NCBI GenBank assembly: GCA_002371785.1
Contig: DFGU01000008.1
Location: 1 to 17,409, forward strand
From: Bacteroidales bacterium UBA3742
GTDB lineage: Bacteria; Bacteroidota; Bacteroidia; Bacteroidales; Paludibacteraceae
Reading direction: 5' to 3'
DNA length: 17,409 bases
Part shown: positions 13,307 to 17,409 of the stretch, piece after piece
Layout of the letters: the number at the start of each line of letters is the position of its first letter
Numbering within the stretch: the stretch's first letter is position 1
Made by a program: the position numbers and the translations under genes
The notes under the pieces: generated by a model
Seen by the model: the letters and a program-made list of their open reading frames with translations, nothing else
What the model was told of the DNA's origin: nothing
The model's database searches: none

Positions 13307-14598
13307 GAACGCACTTAGCCAAGCTGCTCTCGCGTGAGGACATGGAGATCAGTCTGCTGGATGAGAACCCGGAGAAACTGGGTGATCTGAGTGCCACGTA
13401 TGACATACTGACCAAAGTGGGTAGTCCGACTTCGATACGCGATCAGAAGGAACTGGGCGTGAAGAACTGTGACTTGTTCATCTCAGTAACGCCGGATGAG
13501 AGCGAGAACATGACGGCCTGCCTGATCGCCAATTCGCTGGGCGCCAAGCGCACCTTGGCCCGAATCGACAACTATGAGTACCTGCTGCCGGAGAACAAGC
13601 AGTTCTTTGAGCAGATGGGTCTGAACCACCTGATATATCCAGAGGTGCTGGCCGCCAGAAATATCGTGGAGAGCCTGCGCACCAACTGGATGCGCTACCA
13701 CTTCACGCTGTGCGACGGTGCGCTGGAGCTATGCGTAGTGAAGATCCGCGAAGGGGCACCCGTGATAGGACAGACCTTCCGCTCGGGCTATTACGCCCAC
13801 GGCAACTACCGCATCGTAGCCATCAAGCGCATGAACGAGACAATCATCCCGGACGGCGACGACTACGTGCAGCTGGGCGATCTGGTGTATGTGATATGCA
13901 CCAAGGAGCAGACTAACTTCATGCGTGAGCAGCTCGGTAAGCCGAAGCGGGAGATCAAAAATATTATCTTCTTCGGCGGCGGAAGGATCACGTACAAAGC
14001 AGCTCTGTCGCTTCCGGAGGACAAGCAGATCAAGATCATCGAGCCGGACAAGCGGCTGTGTGAGCGTATATCGGAGAAACTGCCGAATGCGCTGGTGATA
14101 CATGCCGAGGCGTCGGACATGGAGACCTTGCTAAACGAGGGATTGCAAGAAGCGGATGCTGTAGTGGCCGCTATGGATTCGAGCGAGGCGAATATATTCG
14201 CTTGTCTGGCCGCCAAGCGCTTTGGTGTGCGCAAGACGATTGCCGAGATAGAGAGCATCGACTATATCCCGATGGCCGAAGGACTGGACATTGGTACGGT
14301 GCTGAACAAGAAAACGATCACGGCCAGCTATATCTACCAGATGTTGCTGGGCGCGAATGTGCGCAACTTGGCCAATGCGGATGCAGAGATCGTGGAGTTT
14401 GAGGCGAAAGAGGGAGCACAGATCACGCGCGGCATGATCAAGAATCTGTACCTGCCGGACGATACGAATATCGGCGGTATAGTGCGTGCCGGCGAGGGAC
14501 TGCTGGTGAACGGCGATACGCAGATCCTGCCGGGCGACCAGGTGGCGGTGTTCTGCAAGAGTCATGCATTGCGTAAACTGGAAAAGATGTTCAAATGA
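13273..14598 (+). CDS. trkA: Trk potassium uptake system regulatory subunit TrkA
   Basis: 441 residues, the length of a two-repeat TrkA. Each half has an RCK-N Rossmann domain followed by an RCK-C domain. The first nucleotide loop is GAGEVGTHLA with the acidic residue at the end of strand 2 (SLLDENPEKL); the second is the weaker FFGGGRITYKAAL with IIEPDKRLCE. TrkA sits on the cytoplasmic face of TrkH and gates it with ATP/ADP or NAD(H). The ATG at 13273 gives the canonical MRIIIAGAGEVG and lies inside the dxs 3' end. The stop overlaps the trkH ATG (ATGA), so the two subunits are translationally coupled. No repeat insertions were found in it. Confidence 0.96.
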   Translation: MRIIIAGAGEVGTHLAKLLSREDMEISLLDENPEKLGDLSATYDILTKVGSPTSIRDQKELGVKNCDLFISVTPDESENMTACLIANSLGAKRTLARIDNYEYLLPENKQFFEQMGLNHLIYPEVLAARNIVESLRTNWMRYHFTLCDGALELCVVKIREGAPVIGQTFRSGYYAHGNYRIVAIKRMNETIIPDGDDYVQLGDLVYVICTKEQTNFMREQLGKPKREIKNIIFFGGGRITYKAALSLPEDKQIKIIEPDKRLCERISEKLPNALVIHAEASDMETLLNEGLQEADAVVAAMDSSEANIFACLAAKRFGVRKTIAEIESIDYIPMAEGLDIGTVLNKKTITASYIYQMLLGANVRNLANADAEIVEFEAKEGAQITRGMIKNLYLPDDTNIGGIVRAGEGLLVNGDTQILPGDQVAVFCKSHALRKLEKMFK

Positions 14599-16094
14599 AC
14601 CGTTTATTCAATACGAAAATAGTATTCCGCACGCTCGGAGCGCTGCTGCTCATTGAGTCGCTGTTTATGCTGGTGCCGATGGTGACCGCCTACGGTTATG
14701 GGAATAGCGACCTGGGGGCATGGATCGTGACGGTGGTGCTGACGCTGGTAGTAGGTCTGGTGTTTCTGCTGGTCGGCAAAGGTGCGCAGAAGCGGGTCGG
14801 CGAACGAGAGGGCTACGTGATTGTGTCGGCGGTATGGATTGTGTTCTCGCTGTTTGGCATGTTGCCGTTCTGGTTGAGCGGTGCGTTGCCGACCTTGGCC
14901 GACTGCTGGTTTGAGACGATGGCGGGCTTTACGACGACGGGCGCGACGGTTTGTGCCGATGTAGAGAGCATGAGTCAGTCGTTGCTGCTATGGCGCGCGC
15001 TGATGCAATGGGTCGGCGGTCTGGGTATCATCGTGCTGTCGGTGGCCATCCTGCCGATGTTCGGCCTGGGCGGCATGCAGCTGTATTCAGCCGAGGTGAC
15101 GGGCGTGAGTTATGAGAAGTTGAGTCCGCGTATTGCGGATACGGCCAAGCATATGTGGGTGACGTATATCCTGCTGACAGTAGGACAGACGGTGCTGCTC
15201 TACCTGGAAGGTATGCCGCATTTCGATGCCATCTGCCACTCGATGTCCACTATCTCGACGGGCGGATTCTCGACGCGCAATAACAGCATGATCGACTACA
15301 ACGCCGCTATCCAATGGACGACGGCTGTGTTTATGTTCCTGTCGGGTATGAATTTCACCCAATTGATCTACCTCTTCCGCGGACATCCGGGCAAGATATT
15401 CAACGACGAGGAGACGCGTTGGTACTCGATAGCCGTGCTGGTAGCCACCGTATTCCTATCAATAGGATTGTTTATCCACTATGGTATAGAGCATGACTTC
15501 AGTCAGCTGCGTTTTGCCCGCGAGACATTCGGGATGGCCGAACGGGCGCTAAGAAAGGGATTCTTCATGGTGGCTTCGGCAATGACCAGCACCGGTTTTG
15601 CTGCCTCGGACTACATGACCTGGCCGAAACTGCTGTGGGTATTTGTATTCTTCTTGATGTTCACGGGTGCGGCCTCGGGCAGCACGGCGGGTGGTATCAA
15701 GTGGGTGAGAATCGGTATCTTTGCCAAGTCGGCCATGACGGAGTTGAAACGTCGTATCCACCCCAATGCCGTCATACCGGTTCGGTTCAACGGACGTACG
15801 GTGAACGAGCAGACCACGAGTAATGTGATGGCATTTATGTTTTTCTATATCGTGATTATCGTCATCGCTTCGCTGATCTTCTGCGCATCGGGTGTGGATT
15901 TTGACGAGGCGATAGGAACGGCCGTGTCGGGAATAGGCAACGTAGGTGTGTCGATTGGTCAGTTCGGTCCGCTGGGCTCGTACGTGGACTACCCCACTAC
16001 GGCCAAATGGACGATGACGGCTGTGATGCTGATCGGTCGTTTGGAGATATTTACGGTATTGTTGTTGTTTAGTAAAGCACTTTGGCGAAAATAA
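14595..16094 (+). CDS. trkH: Trk potassium uptake channel subunit TrkH
   Basis: 499 residues with the fourfold membrane-pore-membrane plan of the Trk/Ktr/HKT superfamily. The selectivity-filter turns can be read in order: TTTGATV (113-119), STGGFST, TSTGFAAS and IGNVGVSIG. The intramembrane loop of the third repeat is glycine-rich (GAASGSTAGGIKWVRI), as expected. Together with TrkA it takes up potassium across the inner membrane. The start overlaps trkA by four bases and the TAA stop overlaps the next ATG by one. A complete gene with no internal repeat. Confidence 0.96.
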   Translation: MNRLFNTKIVFRTLGALLLIESLFMLVPMVTAYGYGNSDLGAWIVTVVLTLVVGLVFLLVGKGAQKRVGEREGYVIVSAVWIVFSLFGMLPFWLSGALPTLADCWFETMAGFTTTGATVCADVESMSQSLLLWRALMQWVGGLGIIVLSVAILPMFGLGGMQLYSAEVTGVSYEKLSPRIADTAKHMWVTYILLTVGQTVLLYLEGMPHFDAICHSMSTISTGGFSTRNNSMIDYNAAIQWTTAVFMFLSGMNFTQLIYLFRGHPGKIFNDEETRWYSIAVLVATVFLSIGLFIHYGIEHDFSQLRFARETFGMAERALRKGFFMVASAMTSTGFAASDYMTWPKLLWVFVFFLMFTGAASGSTAGGIKWVRIGIFAKSAMTELKRRIHPNAVIPVRFNGRTVNEQTTSNVMAFMFFYIVIIVIASLIFCASGVDFDEAIGTAVSGIGNVGVSIGQFGPLGSYVDYPTTAKWTMTAVMLIGRLEIFTVLLLFSKALWRK

Positions 16095-17409
16095 TGAATT
16101 CGATGAAACCCAGCCGTATATCGGCGCTCTACTTTTTGATAATAGCGATCCTGGCGGTGCTCTGTTTGTTGGTGCCGGAGGATGGCATACATATTGACCT
16201 GCGCTGGCCCACGATGGGCGAGATGCTGGACATGCAGACCGATACGACGGCGCAGGTGGCCAAGGTGGACTCGGTCGTTGAGGTACCGGAGATTGATGAG
16301 AACGAAGTGGATACGCTTCGCGATACGCGGTGGTATATGCGACGCTTCTATCAGGCGCTGGACAGCACCAAGACACGTTCGGTTCGCGTGGTACACTACG
16401 GCGACTCACAGCTGGAGGAAGACCGCATGACGATGACGCTTCGTCGTGCCCTGCAGGCTAAGTACGGCGGCAAGGGTGTAGGCCTGCTACCGCTGCACCA
16501 GACGATACCGATGCGCACGGTGAGTCAGAGTTGCTATATCAATGGTAGGCGTCAGGACACCAAGCAGGGACCGAAGCGATACCTGGTATATGGTCCGCAG
16601 AACATGCACCGCGGCGACGGGCTGTACGGCCCGATGGGTCAGTCGGCACTGCTGGACAACAGCAAGGTAGCAGGCAGCGAGCGGCTGGAAGTGAGTGTAC
16701 AGACCGTAGGCGACTCGACGGCTACGGAACGCTTCTTCTCGCGCGTACGACTGGTGGCTGACCCGGGTATCACGATGCGCGTAAACGGTCAGGACATCCA
16801 GAACGGACAGGTGGCAACAGTGAAAGACAGCACCCGTTCGGCTAAGTTCCTCTTCACGGGTAAGGGGCAGGTGTATGGTTTCTCGCTGGAGTCGCCGACG
16901 GGTATCATCGTAGATAACATACCGATGCGTGGTTGTTCGGGCTTTGTGTTCACCTCGATGAACCGCAAGCAATGTGCTGACTTCTATGCCAGCACCGGTA
17001 CGCGCCTCATCATCATGCAGTTCGGCGGCAACGCTATTGGCCAGAACAGCAAGGCAACGATCAAGTACAACGTAGAGCAATTGCGCAAGCAGGTGAAGAT
17101 GATCAAGGAGTGCGCGCCCGAAGCGGCGGTGCTCTTTATCGGTCCGAGCGACATGCTGGTACGCAAGCAGGGCAAGATGCAGACCAACGAGGGTGTGCCG
17201 TATATGGATAAGTTGCTGCTGCGTATGGCGCAGGAGGAGCATATCGGCTACTGGTCGCTCTACGAGGCGATGGGCGGACGCAACAGTATGCTGCGCTGGC
17301 AGGAGCAGAACCTGGCCGGCAAGGATGGTGTGCATTTCTCGCCCAAGGGCGCAGATAAGGCCGGCGAATTGCTGAGCAAGTGGCTGATGGAGAAGGGAGA
17401 TTGGAGGAA
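16094..17409 (+). CDS. SGNH/GDSL-family hydrolase, exported (3' truncated by the window)
   Basis: The frame from ATG 16094 stays open for 438 codons to the end of the window. An N-terminal hydrophobic segment (ISALYFLIIAILAVLCLLV, about residues 8-26) is a signal peptide or anchor. The SGNH blocks are present: block I YGDSQ with nucleophile S105, block III GGN (N313) and block V DGVH with D411 and H414. Serine, asparagine and the Asp/His pair thus fit an esterase, periplasmic or outer-membrane facing. Between blocks I and III lies an inserted beta-rich region (about 150-290). Relatives in Bacteroidota are often paired with MBOAT acyltransferases and may act in polysaccharide or peptidoglycan O-acetylation; no such partner is visible in this window. 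It starts in the trkH stop codon (TAATG). An alternative ATG is codon 4. Confidence 0.85.
   Translation, partial: MNSMKPSRISALYFLIIAILAVLCLLVPEDGIHIDLRWPTMGEMLDMQTDTTAQVAKVDSVVEVPEIDENEVDTLRDTRWYMRRFYQALDSTKTRSVRVVHYGDSQLEEDRMTMTLRRALQAKYGGKGVGLLPLHQTIPMRTVSQSCYINGRRQDTKQGPKRYLVYGPQNMHRGDGLYGPMGQSALLDNSKVAGSERLEVSVQTVGDSTATERFFSRVRLVADPGITMRVNGQDIQNGQVATVKDSTRSAKFLFTGKGQVYGFSLESPTGIIVDNIPMRGCSGFVFTSMNRKQCADFYASTGTRLIIMQFGGNAIGQNSKATIKYNVEQLRKQVKMIKECAPEAAVLFIGPSDMLVRKQGKMQTNEGVPYMDKLLLRMAQEEHIGYWSLYEAMGGRNSMLRWQEQNLAGKDGVHFSPKGADKAGELLSKWLMEKGDWR

Noticed and set aside
15549..16409. Minus-strand open frame across trkH and the SGNH gene
   Set aside because: It spans two genes that are clearly coded on the other strand and shows no family resemblance.

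Overview
The window comes from a member of the Bacteroidota, most likely the order Bacteroidales. Every clear promoter has the Bacteroides-type pair TTTG / TAnnTTTG with 19-20 bases between the boxes. Most starts lack a Shine-Dalgarno sequence. One gene is the MurF-alanine racemase fusion known from that group. I cannot name the genus. The left end cuts into a carbon-starvation transporter gene and the right end cuts an SGNH-hydrolase gene.

Layout: (1) 1-2245 (+): cstA 3' end, mltG and a UspA-like gene, chained by ATGA overlaps. (2) 2315-3607 (-): engB and a CYTH-domain gene, separated by 210 bp of palindromes and a 7-bp repeat array. (3) 3612-6049 (+): divergent promoters, then an AI-2E-family membrane protein and an NSS-family sodium symporter. 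(4) 6050-6516: terminator, tRNA-Ser(GCT) on the minus strand, a second partial copy of that tRNA's 3' end, and divergent promoters. (5) 6517-8490 (+): thrS. (6) 8543-11117 (-): a MurF-Alr fusion whose MurF half is badly shortened, then an overlapping FecE-type ABC ATPase. (7) 11134-17409 (+): dxs, trkA, trkH and an SGNH/GDSL hydrolase, all overlapping.

The genes are mostly housekeeping: cell wall (MltG, MurF/Alr, perhaps the SGNH hydrolase), translation and ribosome assembly (ThrRS, tRNA-Ser, EngB), isoprenoid precursor synthesis (Dxs), potassium uptake (TrkA/TrkH) and transport.

The unusual feature is a dispersed repeat system. At least a dozen short arrays with a strict 7-bp (sometimes 8-bp) period, plus a related type in which an 8-10-bp spacer alternates with variable mini-palindromes, sit in intergenic DNA and also in frame inside cstA, engB, thrS, the ABC ATPase, murF-alr (twice) and dxs (four times). 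The same unit families recur at unrelated loci. Arrays inside genes lie in the stop-free orientation and fall at positions where the family usually has a short loop or linker. The idea resembles the in-frame palindromic elements of Rickettsia, but the structure differs. I regard this as the candidate undescribed system.
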